From positions 1 through 7,437 of the forward strand of contig JAURQA010000206.1 of NCBI GenBank assembly GCA_030836345.1: a stretch of DNA of 7,437 nucleotides. The letters are read 5' to 3'. The notes under the pieces were generated by a model. That model worked only from the letters and a program-made list of their open reading frames with translations. It did not search any database and was not told the DNA's origin. This document shows, piece after piece, positions 1 through 6,218 of the stretch. The position numbers and the translations under genes were made by a program. The first letter of the stretch is position 1. Every line of letters begins with the position of its first letter. This DNA comes from Bacteroidota bacterium (GTDB taxonomy: Bacteria; Bacteroidota; Bacteroidia; NS11-12g; UBA955).

Positions 1-196
1 AAAACCTAGTATTCTAAGCCCTGATAAAGCTATTCTTTCTGTGGCAAATTTGTGCACGAAACAAATATGCACGATTGTAAAAATAGAACCAAGGCAAAAG
101 AGTAAACACTGTGGAAAACCAACGCCTCATAATCAAAAAGCCATAAGACCTCAGAAATGGTCAAATAATGAAATATTCAAATTACCTTTGCTTATC
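1..196. other. Leader region upstream of dsbD, no convincing gene
   Basis: This stretch has no recognisable protein or RNA gene. The dsbD reading frame stays open without a stop from base 2 to the chosen start at 197, but the extra 65 residues are basic and Cys-rich, match no family I know, and would bury a good signal peptide inside the protein. The other two plus frames have stops at 7-9 and 15-17, where an upstream gene could end. A minus-strand frame is open over roughly 1-130 but has no ATG. One match to the Bacteroidota -7 box TAnnTTTG lies at 183-190, only 6 bases before the ATG and without a TTG at the right distance, so it is probably chance. dsbD may be transcribed from further upstream. 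Confidence 0.4.
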
Positions 197-2395
197 ATGC
201 TATTTACACGAATCAATAAATCTAATCTAGCTTTCTTGGCAATACTAATAACAAGTGTTATTGGCCTCAATGGCCAGATGGTAGAAACCCCCAAATTTAA
301 AGCCATACCCAATAAAACAAGTGTAAAAAAGAACGATATCGTTGATATTGTTATTACAACTACTGCCCCCGACAACTGGCATCTCTTTAGTAATCGTTCA
401 GATTGCCCTGAAGATGATGGGCCTATTCGAGCAGATATTACTTTTGATCCAAACCCTTCATTCCAACTGGTTGGTGGTTTAAAGCCTTATGGAGATAAAA
501 TGCATGAAGACGATATCTTTAATTGCGCGACGGGAGAGTTCAGAGGAGCCGTAAAATTCATTCAACAAATAAAAGTCTTGGATAATATAGACGAAATAAA
601 AATTGAATTTTATGGCCAAATGTGTATTGATGCAGAGTCTGGACAATGTGTTTTAGTGAAAGATAAATTCAGCTCCTCTGGAATAGAGATAAGTTCCACG
701 GCTAAGCCAGCAGACCAAAAGAAGAATCCAAAGATTGAACCAGAAGTATTAAAAGTAGAGACACAGCCAGAGGCTATAGAAGTTATTACAGAAGAAACTC
801 CTGCGTTAGTAGAGGATACAAATTCAATAGCTACCGAGGGCACAGAAAAAGAAGCGTCCGTAAAGTCAGGAATAGGTCACTATGCAAAATCAAATAAAAG
901 CGATACTGCACCTTGTGTTCCCAAAGGCTCTTCCGATGGCTCATCGACAAGCTACTGGCAAATATTTATAGCGGCGCTTCTCAGTGGTTTTTTAGGGTTA
1001 CTCACTCCATGCGTATTCCCAATGATTCCTATGACCGTTTCCTTCTTCATGAAAGATAAGAGCAAGAAACAAACGTATAGAGAGGCCTTTACCTTCGCGA
1101 TATCTATAATAGCCATTTACGTTCTGTTAGGTACCGTTATAGCATCAATATTTGGTGCAAATGCAGGAAACTGGTTGAGTACCCACTGGGCACCAAACAT
1201 ATTTTTCTTTGCCATATTTGTTTTTTTTGCAGCCAGTTTTTTCGGTGCATTTGAATTGGTACTCCCTTCTTCATTAGTGAACAAAGCAGATCAACAAGCA
1301 GATAAAGGTGGAATTCTAGGACCGGTATTTATGGCAGTTACTATTGCGCTTGTATCTTTTAGTTGCACTGGGCCAATTGTAGGAACCGTTTTAGTAGAAG
1401 CGGCCAAAACCAACTCATTTGGAAGTCCTATAATTGCCATGCTAGGATTTGGATTAGCTTTTGCTCTTCCGTTTAGCTTATTTGCTATTTTCCCCAGCTA
1501 CCTCAAAAAGCTTCCTAAAAGTGGAGGTTGGTTAAACAGTGTAAAAGTATGCTTAGGTTTTGTTGAGTTAGCACTTGCTCTTAAGTTCTTAAGCGTTGCA
1601 GATCAAACCTATCACTGGGGCCTTTTAGATCGAGAAGTTTACCTAAGTTTATGGATTGTAATTTTTGCTTTAATGGGACTATACCTCTTAGGAAAAATCA
1701 AGTTCTCGCACGACAGCCCCCTTCCATTTTTAAAAGTACCCCGATTAATACTAGCCATAGCAACCTTATCATTCACAGTATATATGATTCCAGGGCTGTG
1801 GGGAGCCCCATTAAAATTTTTGGCTGGATTTATGCCACCTACAGCCACTCAAGATTTTGTAATAGGCAGACATGCTTCTGATCTTGAGGGTAATATTGCA
1901 AAAACACCTAGCTATGCAGACCTGTTGGAAGTCCCCCAGGAAATTGCCGGGTATTTTGACTACGAAGAGGCCATAGAAGCTGGGAAAGAGCTTCGGCTTC
2001 CTGTTTTTATTGACTTTACAGGACATGGATGCGTAAATTGTCGTAAAATGGAGGAAAAAGTGTGGTCTGATCCAAGAGTATCAAAATCCCTCAAAAAAGA
2101 GTTCGTTGTAGCCTCGTTATATGTAGACGATAAAAAAATCAAATTACCAAAAAGTCAACAATTTATTGGAAGAAGTAGCGGGGATAAAATAAGTACACTA
2201 GGTGATAAAAATGCTGAAATACAAGCGTGTTATTTTAATATGAATAGTCAACCATTATATGTTATTTTAGACCCCTATACTGAGACAGTAATGACTAAAG
2301 AAAACCAAACAGCTGAAACCAATGGCTATGATGCAAACAAATTTGTGGTTTTCTTAAAAGAGGGCTTAGAAAACTTTAGAGCGATTCACAGATAA
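197..2395 (+). CDS. dsbD: Thiol:disulfide interchange protein DsbD (732 aa)
   Basis: DsbD is an inner-membrane protein that passes electrons from cytoplasmic thioredoxin to periplasmic thiol proteins. Seen here: a signal peptide (residues 1-27); a periplasmic alpha-like domain (about 30-165) with Cys143 and Cys151; a Glu/Pro/Thr-rich linker (about 166-253); an eight-helix membrane domain (about 254-540) with the paired cysteines in TPCVFPM (Cys272) and SFSCTGP (Cys390); and a C-terminal thioredoxin-like domain (about 580-730) with the CVNC active site (Cys612, Cys615). All three redox modules are therefore present. It is longer than E. coli DsbD (565 aa), partly because of the linker. The ATG at 197 was chosen because it begins the signal peptide; a GTG at 41 would add 52 unlikely residues. 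The alpha-domain pair is CX7C rather than the enterobacterial CX5C, and Cys70, Cys110 and Cys240 are extra. gmhA follows after 5 bases. Confidence 0.93.
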   Translation: MLFTRINKSNLAFLAILITSVIGLNGQMVETPKFKAIPNKTSVKKNDIVDIVITTTAPDNWHLFSNRSDCPEDDGPIRADITFDPNPSFQLVGGLKPYGDKMHEDDIFNCATGEFRGAVKFIQQIKVLDNIDEIKIEFYGQMCIDAESGQCVLVKDKFSSSGIEISSTAKPADQKKNPKIEPEVLKVETQPEAIEVITEETPALVEDTNSIATEGTEKEASVKSGIGHYAKSNKSDTAPCVPKGSSDGSSTSYWQIFIAALLSGFLGLLTPCVFPMIPMTVSFFMKDKSKKQTYREAFTFAISIIAIYVLLGTVIASIFGANAGNWLSTHWAPNIFFFAIFVFFAASFFGAFELVLPSSLVNKADQQADKGGILGPVFMAVTIALVSFSCTGPIVGTVLVEAAKTNSFGSPIIAMLGFGLAFALPFSLFAIFPSYLKKLPKSGGWLNSVKVCLGFVELALALKFLSVADQTYHWGLLDREVYLSLWIVIFALMGLYLLGKIKFSHDSPLPFLKVPRLILAIATLSFTVYMIPGLWGAPLKFLAGFMPPTATQDFVIGRHASDLEGNIAKTPSYADLLEVPQEIAGYFDYEEAIEAGKELRLPVFIDFTGHGCVNCRKMEEKVWSDPRVSKSLKKEFVVASLYVDDKKIKLPKSQQFIGRSSGDKISTLGDKNAEIQACYFNMNSQPLYVILDPYTETVMTKENQTAETNGYDANKFVVFLKEGLENFRAIHR

Positions 2396-2400
2396 AAAAT

Positions 2401-2970
2401 ATGCAAAAGACGATTGAGCAACACTTTACAGAAGCAGAACAGATTTTAAAAGAATTTTCTACTCAGGAAAATTTTGAGCGCATTGCTCAGGCTGGTCAAA
2501 TACTGGTGGACAGTTTAAAAGGCGGAGGCAAGGTGATGAGCTGCGGAAATGGTGGAAGCCATTGCGATGCCATGCACTTTGCGGAAGAACTGAGCGGAAG
2601 ATACAGAAAAAATAGGCCTGCACTTGCAGCAATGGCCATCAGCGATCCAAGCCACATAAGCTGTGTGGGAAATGATTATGGCTTCGAATTCATATTTAGC
2701 CGTATGGTTGAAGCGCTTGGTAATTCAGGAGATGTTCTTTTGGGTATTAGCACCAGTGGAAATAGCAAGAATGTTATTAATGCTTTAGAAGCAGCCAAAA
2801 AAAACGGAATGAAAGCGATCGTTCTTACTGGTAATGATGGGGGAGATATGGCAGGAATGGCCGATGTGGAGATAAGAGCACCGCGCAGTTCTTTTGCAGA
2901 TAGAGCCCAAGAAATTCATATTAAGATTATCCATAGCCTAATTGATTACATTGAAAATAATCTTCTATAG
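2401..2970 (+). CDS. gmhA: D-sedoheptulose 7-phosphate isomerase GmhA (189 aa)
   Basis: GmhA is a cytoplasmic SIS-domain enzyme that converts sedoheptulose 7-phosphate to D-glycero-D-manno-heptose 7-phosphate, the first step towards ADP-heptose for lipopolysaccharide or GDP-heptose for surface glycans. The single domain fills the whole protein, close to the E. coli length (192 aa), and aligns with the E. coli enzyme from memory almost without gaps. Visible signatures are [18 protein letters not shown] (47-64), the phosphate-binding STSGNS loop (117-122) and QEIHIKIIH (170-178). The metal and catalytic ligands are all present: His59, Glu63, Gln170 and His178, equivalent to His61, Glu65, Gln172 and His180 of E. 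coli. It starts 5 bases after dsbD, so the two are very probably cotranscribed. The later enzymes of the heptose pathway are not in the window, so the end product here is unknown. Confidence 0.95.
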   Translation: MQKTIEQHFTEAEQILKEFSTQENFERIAQAGQILVDSLKGGGKVMSCGNGGSHCDAMHFAEELSGRYRKNRPALAAMAISDPSHISCVGNDYGFEFIFSRMVEALGNSGDVLLGISTSGNSKNVINALEAAKKNGMKAIVLTGNDGGDMAGMADVEIRAPRSSFADRAQEIHIKIIHSLIDYIENNLL

Positions 2971-3046
2971 AAAAACAGTTTTAAAGTAGCTTTGAAACGC
3001 TCTTAACTTTTCGCTTGAAGCAATGGTTTAAAACAAAATACGAAAA
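2971..3046 (+). promoter_or_regulatory. gmhA-nupG gap with a possible -7 promoter box
   Basis: This 76-base gap carries TAGCTTTG at 2987-2994, a full match to the Bacteroidota -7 consensus TAnnTTTG and about 52 bases before the nupG ATG. No TTG lies 17-23 bases upstream of it; the nearest, at 2951-2953, is 33 bases away, so the promoter call is weak. An AT-rich inverted pair (GTTTTAAA at 2978-2985, TTTAAAAC at 3027-3034) flanks the middle. No terminator-like hairpin with a T-run follows gmhA, so readthrough into nupG is also possible. Confidence 0.3.
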
Positions 3047-4303
3047 ATGTCAATAAAACTTCGATTAACCCTTCTGAGCTTTTTCCAGTTCTTCGTATGG
3101 GGAGCATGGCTGATCACCATAGCTAACTATTGGTTTATAACAAAACAATGGGATGGACAGTCCTTTGGAGCTATATTCTCAACACTGGGAATTGCGTCCA
3201 TACTCATGCCTGCTATCGTTGGTATTATTGCAGATAAATGGGTGAGTGCTGAAAAACTTTATGGAGTACTCCATATAATCAGCGGAATTTGTTTAGCAAT
3301 GCTTCCTCAATGTGAGAATCCTTACTCTTTTTTTCAAATCATCTTAATGGCTATGATCTTTTATATGCCAACCATTCCTTTATCTAATTCCATCCCTTAC
3401 GCCATATTAAAGCGAGAAAAATATGATGTTATCAAAGTATTCCCACCCATACGTGTTTGGGGAACTATAGGGTTTATTGCAGCTATGTGGGTTACCAACC
3501 TTACCGGAAACAAAGCTTCTGCGAATATGTTTTACATTGCTTCTACAGCGGCCGTAGCCTTAGGATTATATGCATTTAGCTTACCCAAGTGTCCTCCACC
3601 TAAGCTCATTAAAAATGACGTGAGCTGGTCTGAAAAATTAGGGCTAAACGCCTTCAAGCTTTTCGCCGATTATAAAATGGCTCTTTTTTTCGCATTCTCC
3701 ATGCTGCTAGGGGGAGCTTTGCAACTCAGTAATATGTATGGAGATGTTTACCTAAGTGAATTTGCAAATATTCCAAAATATGCTGATTCATTAACCGTCA
3801 AATATTCCACCCTTATTATCTCCATTTCTCAAATATCAGAGACCGTCTTTATTCTAGCCATCCCTTATTTTTTAAGTAGGTTCGGAATAAAGAAAGTTAT
3901 GTTAATTTCTATGTTTGCCTGGATACTTCGATTTGGGTTTTTTGCATACGGGAACCCCTCAGAAGGTTTTGCATTAATTATACTCTCCTGTATTGTCTAT
4001 GGAATGGCCTTTGATTTCTTTAATGTTTCTGGCTCATTATACGTTGAAACCTCGTCCGATTCGCGCATACGATCGAGTGCCCAAGGAATGTTTACCATGA
4101 TGACTAATGGTTTTGGAGCAGTTTTAGGGAGCAGTATTAGTGGTTGGTTAATTCAACACTGCTTTACCACAGATCAAGGAAAAGACTGGCAAGGAATATG
4201 GTTAAGCTTTGCTGCTTATACATTGGTTATTGCCATCGCTTTTTGGATATTCTTTAGCTTTAAGGATAAATCCAAAGACCATGCAGTCCTAGCGTCGAAT
4301 TGA
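3047..4303 (+). CDS. nupG: Nucleoside:H+ symporter, NupG family (418 aa)
   Basis: This is a 12-helix inner-membrane permease of the major facilitator superfamily, nucleoside:H+ symporter branch (NupG/XapB), importing nucleosides with protons. The length equals that of E. coli NupG (418 aa), and many stretches agree with it from memory: FPPIRVWGTIGF (132-143), SISQISET (259-266), AWILRFGFFAYG (291-302) and YGMAFDFFNVSGS (318-330). Positions recalled as nucleoside-contacting in E. coli NupG are kept: Arg136, Thr140, Phe143, Tyr318 and Phe322 at the same number, and a Gln, Asn, Gln, Glu set one residue later (Gln226, Asn229, Gln262, Glu265). The start at 3047 gives the usual family N-terminus. 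The last 15 bases overlap the 3' end of the rhomboid gene on the other strand. Exact substrate range cannot be read from sequence. Confidence 0.92.
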   Translation: MSIKLRLTLLSFFQFFVWGAWLITIANYWFITKQWDGQSFGAIFSTLGIASILMPAIVGIIADKWVSAEKLYGVLHIISGICLAMLPQCENPYSFFQIILMAMIFYMPTIPLSNSIPYAILKREKYDVIKVFPPIRVWGTIGFIAAMWVTNLTGNKASANMFYIASTAAVALGLYAFSLPKCPPPKLIKNDVSWSEKLGLNAFKLFADYKMALFFAFSMLLGGALQLSNMYGDVYLSEFANIPKYADSLTVKYSTLIISISQISETVFILAIPYFLSRFGIKKVMLISMFAWILRFGFFAYGNPSEGFALIILSCIVYGMAFDFFNVSGSLYVETSSDSRIRSSAQGMFTMMTNGFGAVLGSSISGWLIQHCFTTDQGKDWQGIWLSFAAYTLVIAIAFWIFFSFKDKSKDHAVLASN

Positions 4304-4936
4304 TTGATCAAATTGTTCATAATGATCAGGGTATTCATCATCCATTTCATTTTGCCAATCCTTAGCAACCACCGGAAAAAGAAGAGCTACCCTACTTTTA
4401 ATAAGAATAGCGCTTATTACTCCAGCTGCCAGACCACAGGCGTGGCCATCCCAACTAACCCCTGGTTGAAGAGGTAGAATTCCCCAGAACATTCCACCAA
4501 AAGCGAACCCTGTAAATAAAGTAACCGCTCGTACCTTAGGATTCTTTGCAAGGATTCCTGTAAAAAACAGAAAGCCAAACAGAGCATAAATCCAAGCACT
4601 AGCTCCAATATGCATGACATTCCCTCGGCAAAACACCCACATTAAAATTGGAGTAAGAAAGAAAGTATATAAAAATATACGCTTTACGATACTTGGGAAG
4701 AAAGCAATAGATATAAACATCAAGAACACCAAATTTGGAACGTTCGCCCAAAGGTGGTTTGAATCTCCATGGATAAAATGAACAAAGAACAGACCCCAAA
4801 GACCATTGAGACTTCGCGGAATAATTCCCTTTGTCTCTATCCATATTGAAAATGGAAAACTATGATAAAAGACCCCAATAATTATAAAAGCTATGATTAA
4901 TGGAAAGGATAAAAATAAAATTCGCTTACCTAACAT
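4289..4936 (-). CDS. Rhomboid family intramembrane serine protease (215 aa)
   Basis: Rhomboids cut transmembrane segments of other membrane proteins inside the bilayer using a Ser/His dyad. The protein has six likely membrane helices. The family landmarks appear in order: His56, His61 and Asn65 in HGDSNHLWAN, with exactly the spacing of His145/His150/Asn154 of E. coli GlpG; the nucleophile Ser113 in GASAWIY; and the catalytic His165 in SWDGHACGLAAG on the last helix. The usual GxSG motif reads GASA, so the last Gly is Ala. A hydrophilic, acidic tail of about 25 residues follows the last helix. It begins 5 bases after the GNAT gene and is the distal gene of the minus-strand unit. It overlaps nupG tail to tail by 15 bases. 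Substrates are unknown; an active protease is inferred from the intact dyad. Confidence 0.88.
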   Translation of the reverse strand: MLGKRILFLSFPLIIAFIIIGVFYHSFPFSIWIETKGIIPRSLNGLWGLFFVHFIHGDSNHLWANVPNLVFLMFISIAFFPSIVKRIFLYTFFLTPILMWVFCRGNVMHIGASAWIYALFGFLFFTGILAKNPKVRAVTLFTGFAFGGMFWGILPLQPGVSWDGHACGLAAGVISAILIKSRVALLFPVVAKDWQNEMDDEYPDHYEQFDQSIRR

Positions 4937-4941
4937 TGATC

Positions 4942-5400
4942 TTAATAAAAGTTAATAGAACCGTTAATCCACTGAGAATCTAAATCTGCTTTATACTTCC
5001 TGTAGAAATCCAAAGCCAATTCATTCCAATCCAAAACTTGCCAAGTCATCTTCAAATAGTGATTTGTCAGTGCAAAGTCTAAACAATTTTCGAATAGACT
5101 TTTACCTATTCCGAATTTACGAAATGCAGGTTTTACATAAAAGTCCTCCAAATAAAGAACAGGGCCTTTCCAAGTACTATACCTATCATAGCAAAGAGCC
5201 ATACCAACAACTGTATTTTCTGCAATGGCCACCCAACATTTAAATAAGGGCTGATCTCCCCAACCATAATTCTTAAAGTCCTCTAAGGCAACTACAACAG
5301 CATCTGGTTCACCCTCATAAACAGCAAGTTCATTAATCAAACTCATTACACTAGAGGCATCTTGAACCCGCGCTTCTCTAATAATAAAATGATCTGACAT
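4942..5400 (-). CDS. GNAT N-acetyltransferase, diamine acetyltransferase-like (152 aa)
   Basis: This is a cytoplasmic single-domain GNAT enzyme that moves the acetyl group of acetyl-CoA to an amine. The sequence resembles the spermidine/spermine and thialysine acetyltransferase group (SSAT-like) through YLEDFYV (83-89), the acetyl-CoA pyrophosphate loop RKFGIGKS (94-101), and VLDWNELALDFYRKY (122-136), in which Asn126 and Tyr133 match the SSAT Asn and proposed general-acid Tyr. The N-terminal FIIREARVQDASSVMSLI (5-22) is the usual first strand and helix, and the length is typical. It lies 6 bases after the T9SS mini-protein gene and 5 bases before the rhomboid gene, which argues for one transcript. 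Polyamine, thialysine or another small amine are all possible substrates; the sequence does not settle which. Confidence 0.88.
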   Translation of the reverse strand: MSDHFIIREARVQDASSVMSLINELAVYEGEPDAVVVALEDFKNYGWGDQPLFKCWVAIAENTVVGMALCYDRYSTWKGPVLYLEDFYVKPAFRKFGIGKSLFENCLDFALTNHYLKMTWQVLDWNELALDFYRKYKADLDSQWINGSINFY

Positions 5401-5406
5401 TGTTAA

Positions 5407-5763
5407 TTAGCGAATGGCTAATTTAACTGTTTTTGAGGATTCCTCACTCTTAATTTGGACAAAATAAACGCCTTTTTCCAATTTGGTTTGAGATACATCG
5501 ACGCGAACAAAATTATTATCGTAATCAACCTTTTTAAGTGAATAGGCATAAACCATTTGACCCAACACATTAGATATACTCAAGCGAGCTTTTGGAAACT
5601 CCTCCTTAGTAAAATTTAATTGAATCACAAATGTATTCCCAACGACTGGATTAGGCGAAATACTAAAACCAGGAACTACCAGTGCTTCTGGAGCAATGAT
5701 ACTATCAGCCTTTGCGCAAAAACCCATCGCAATGAAAGCAATTATGATTCCTAATTTTTTCAA
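5407..5763 (-). CDS. Small secreted protein with T9SS type A sorting domain (118 aa)
   Basis: The N-terminus is a Sec signal peptide (residues 1-19, likely cut after AKA). After a short segment (20-32) the rest is a type IX secretion C-terminal sorting domain of type A: SISPNPV (34-40), a beta-strand region, SISNVLGQMVYAY (62-74), GVYFVQI (98-104) and the terminal KTVKLAIR. In known T9SS substrates this domain directs passage across the outer membrane and is then removed by the PorU sortase. Here almost no cargo lies before it, which is unusual. The start codon is TTG: an in-frame TAA lies two codons upstream, and the next ATG (Met13) would destroy the signal peptide. It heads the closely spaced trio with the GNAT and rhomboid genes. 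It could be a remnant of a larger substrate or a functional mini-protein. Confidence 0.88.
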   Translation of the reverse strand: MKKLGIIIAFIAMGFCAKADSIIAPEALVVPGFSISPNPVVGNTFVIQLNFTKEEFPKARLSISNVLGQMVYAYSLKKVDYDNNFVRVDVSQTKLEKGVYFVQIKSEESSKTVKLAIR

Positions 5764-5778
5764 TCTTTAACAAAGTAA

Positions 5779-5809
5779 CAAAAAAAAAGGCGCTTTTTCA
5801 AGCGCCTTT
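5779..5809 (-). terminator. Intrinsic terminator after the repeat lipoprotein gene
   Basis: A perfect 10-bp stem (5786-5795 with 5800-5809, core GGCGCTT/AAGCGCC) closes a 4-base loop. On the minus strand it is followed directly by nine T residues (5788-5780; three of them also pair in the stem). This is a textbook rho-independent terminator, 24 bases after the lipoprotein stop codon. The T-run ends only 16 bases before the TTG start of the next gene on the same strand, so the site may act as a partial terminator inside an operon. Confidence 0.88.
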
Positions 5810-5833
5810 AAATTTTTTAAGCTAATGTGCTAA

Positions 5834-6067
5834 TTACTCAGCAGGTGCTTCTTCAGCTGGAGCTTCGGCTGGAGCTTCTTCAGCTGGAGCTTCGGCTGGA
5901 GCTTCTTCAGCAGGTGCTTCTTCAGCAGCAGCTTCTTCAGCAGGTGCTTCTTCAGTTGTCATTTCTTCTGTAGTTGCTTCTTCAGCTCCTTCAGCAGTTT
6001 CAGCGTTTGTGCAGGCAGCGAATGAAATCATTGCGATTGCAGCTAAGGCGATTGTGATTTTTTTCAT
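5834..6067 (-). CDS. Ala/Glu/Pro-repeat acidic lipoprotein, function unknown (77 aa)
   Basis: I do not recognise a named family. The first 18 residues form a lipoprotein signal peptide ending in FAAC, so Cys19 is the likely lipidated residue (Phe at -3 is slightly atypical). The mature 59 residues use only Cys, Thr, Asn, Ala, Glu, Gly, Met and Pro, contain 21 Glu and no basic residue, and are mostly APAEE/APAE repeats; an extended, highly negative, unfolded chain is expected. Acidic residues soon after the lipid Cys recall the lipoprotein surface-export signals described in Bacteroidota, so exposure on the outer surface is possible but unproven. A strong promoter precedes it and a strong terminator follows it, suggesting an abundant short mRNA. 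The clean start, signal peptide and signals on both sides argue that it is real rather than a low-complexity artefact. Confidence 0.8.
   Translation of the reverse strand: MKKITIALAAIAMISFAACTNAETAEGAEEATTEEMTTEEAPAEEAAAEEAPAEEAPAEAPAEEAPAEAPAEEAPAE
5852..5905. repeat. 27-bp tandem repeat, two perfect copies, in the lipoprotein gene
   Basis: Copies at 5852-5878 and 5879-5905 are identical. On the minus strand each encodes EAPAEAPAE. Partly matching units (CAGCAGGTGCTTCTTCAG) recur at about 5839, 5909 and 5939, so degenerate repeats cover roughly 5838-5956. Because 27 is a multiple of 3, copy number can change without shifting the frame. Confidence 0.9.
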
Positions 6068-6096
6068 CTTATTACTTTTGTGTTTTTGTGTTGACG

Positions 6097-6126
6097 CAAA
6101 AATAGTAAACTTCTTAATTTTTGCAA
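6097..6126 (-). promoter_or_regulatory. Bacteroidota-type promoter for the lipoprotein gene
   Basis: Read on the minus strand, TTG (6126-6124) is followed after 19 bases by TATTTTTG (6104-6097). This fits the Bacteroidota housekeeping consensus (TTG, 17-23 bases, TAnnTTTG) exactly. Transcription should begin near 6090, giving an A-rich leader of about 22 bases before the ATG at 6067, which is typical of well-translated genes in this phylum, where Shine-Dalgarno pairing is rare. Confidence 0.65.
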
Positions 6127-6149
6127 GTTTTTTACATTATTTTTTGCAA
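6118..6149. repeat. Direct repeat pair TTTTTGCAA in the divergent intergenic region
   Basis: TTTTTGCAA occurs at 6118-6126 and 6141-6149, a 23-base offset; the similarity continues into (A)GTT on the right. The first copy covers the -33 element of the minus-strand promoter. The pair could be an operator, but AT-rich sequence makes short repeats common, so support is modest. Confidence 0.35.
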
Positions 6150-6189
6150 AGTTGAAACTATTTAAGTGTCCATCTGTAATTAATTGATA

Positions 6190-6197
6190 TACTTTTG
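6190..6197 (+). promoter_or_regulatory. Possible -7 box for the carotenoid desaturase gene
   Basis: TACTTTTG matches TAnnTTTG fully and lies 21 bases before the ATG at 6219, which would give a leader of roughly 15-20 bases. No TTG is found 17-23 bases upstream, so either the promoter is weak, it needs an activator, or the match is chance. Confidence 0.4.
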
Positions 6198-6218
6198 CCA
6201 AGGAATACAAGAGATAAA

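Noticed and set aside
111..119. TGTGGAAAA, one mismatch from a DnaA box
   Set aside because: A single imperfect 9-mer with no cluster or replication gene nearby; expected by chance.
183..190. TACCTTTG as the dsbD promoter -7 box
   Set aside because: It lies 6 bases before the ATG and lacks a TTG partner at 17-23 bases, so the mRNA would have no leader.
151..375. Minus-strand frame of 74 codons over the dsbD start
   Set aside because: It overlaps the dsbD signal peptide and alpha domain antisense and shows no motif of its own.
610..843. Minus-strand frame antisense to the dsbD linker
   Set aside because: Low-complexity Ser/Ile/Thr text that mirrors the Glu/Thr-rich linker codons; no independent support.
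1639..2142. Several 60-76 codon frames on both strands inside dsbD
   Set aside because: All lie within the well-supported last membrane helices and thioredoxin domain of DsbD and encode nothing recognisable.
2978..3034. Inverted pair GTTTTAAA/TTTAAAAC as a gmhA terminator
   Set aside because: The arms are pure AT apart from one pair, the loop would be 41 bases, and no T-run follows.
4417..4844. Two minus-strand frames of 67 and 81 codons inside the rhomboid gene
   Set aside because: They are shifted-frame readings of the rhomboid gene, whose own frame carries all family motifs.
5837..5990. Possible CRISPR array or plus-strand Ser/Ala/Gly repeat protein in the repetitive stretch
   Set aside because: The 27-bp units abut without spacers, so it is not CRISPR. 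The plus-strand reading has no start codon or signals, while the minus strand has a promoter, signal peptide and terminator.
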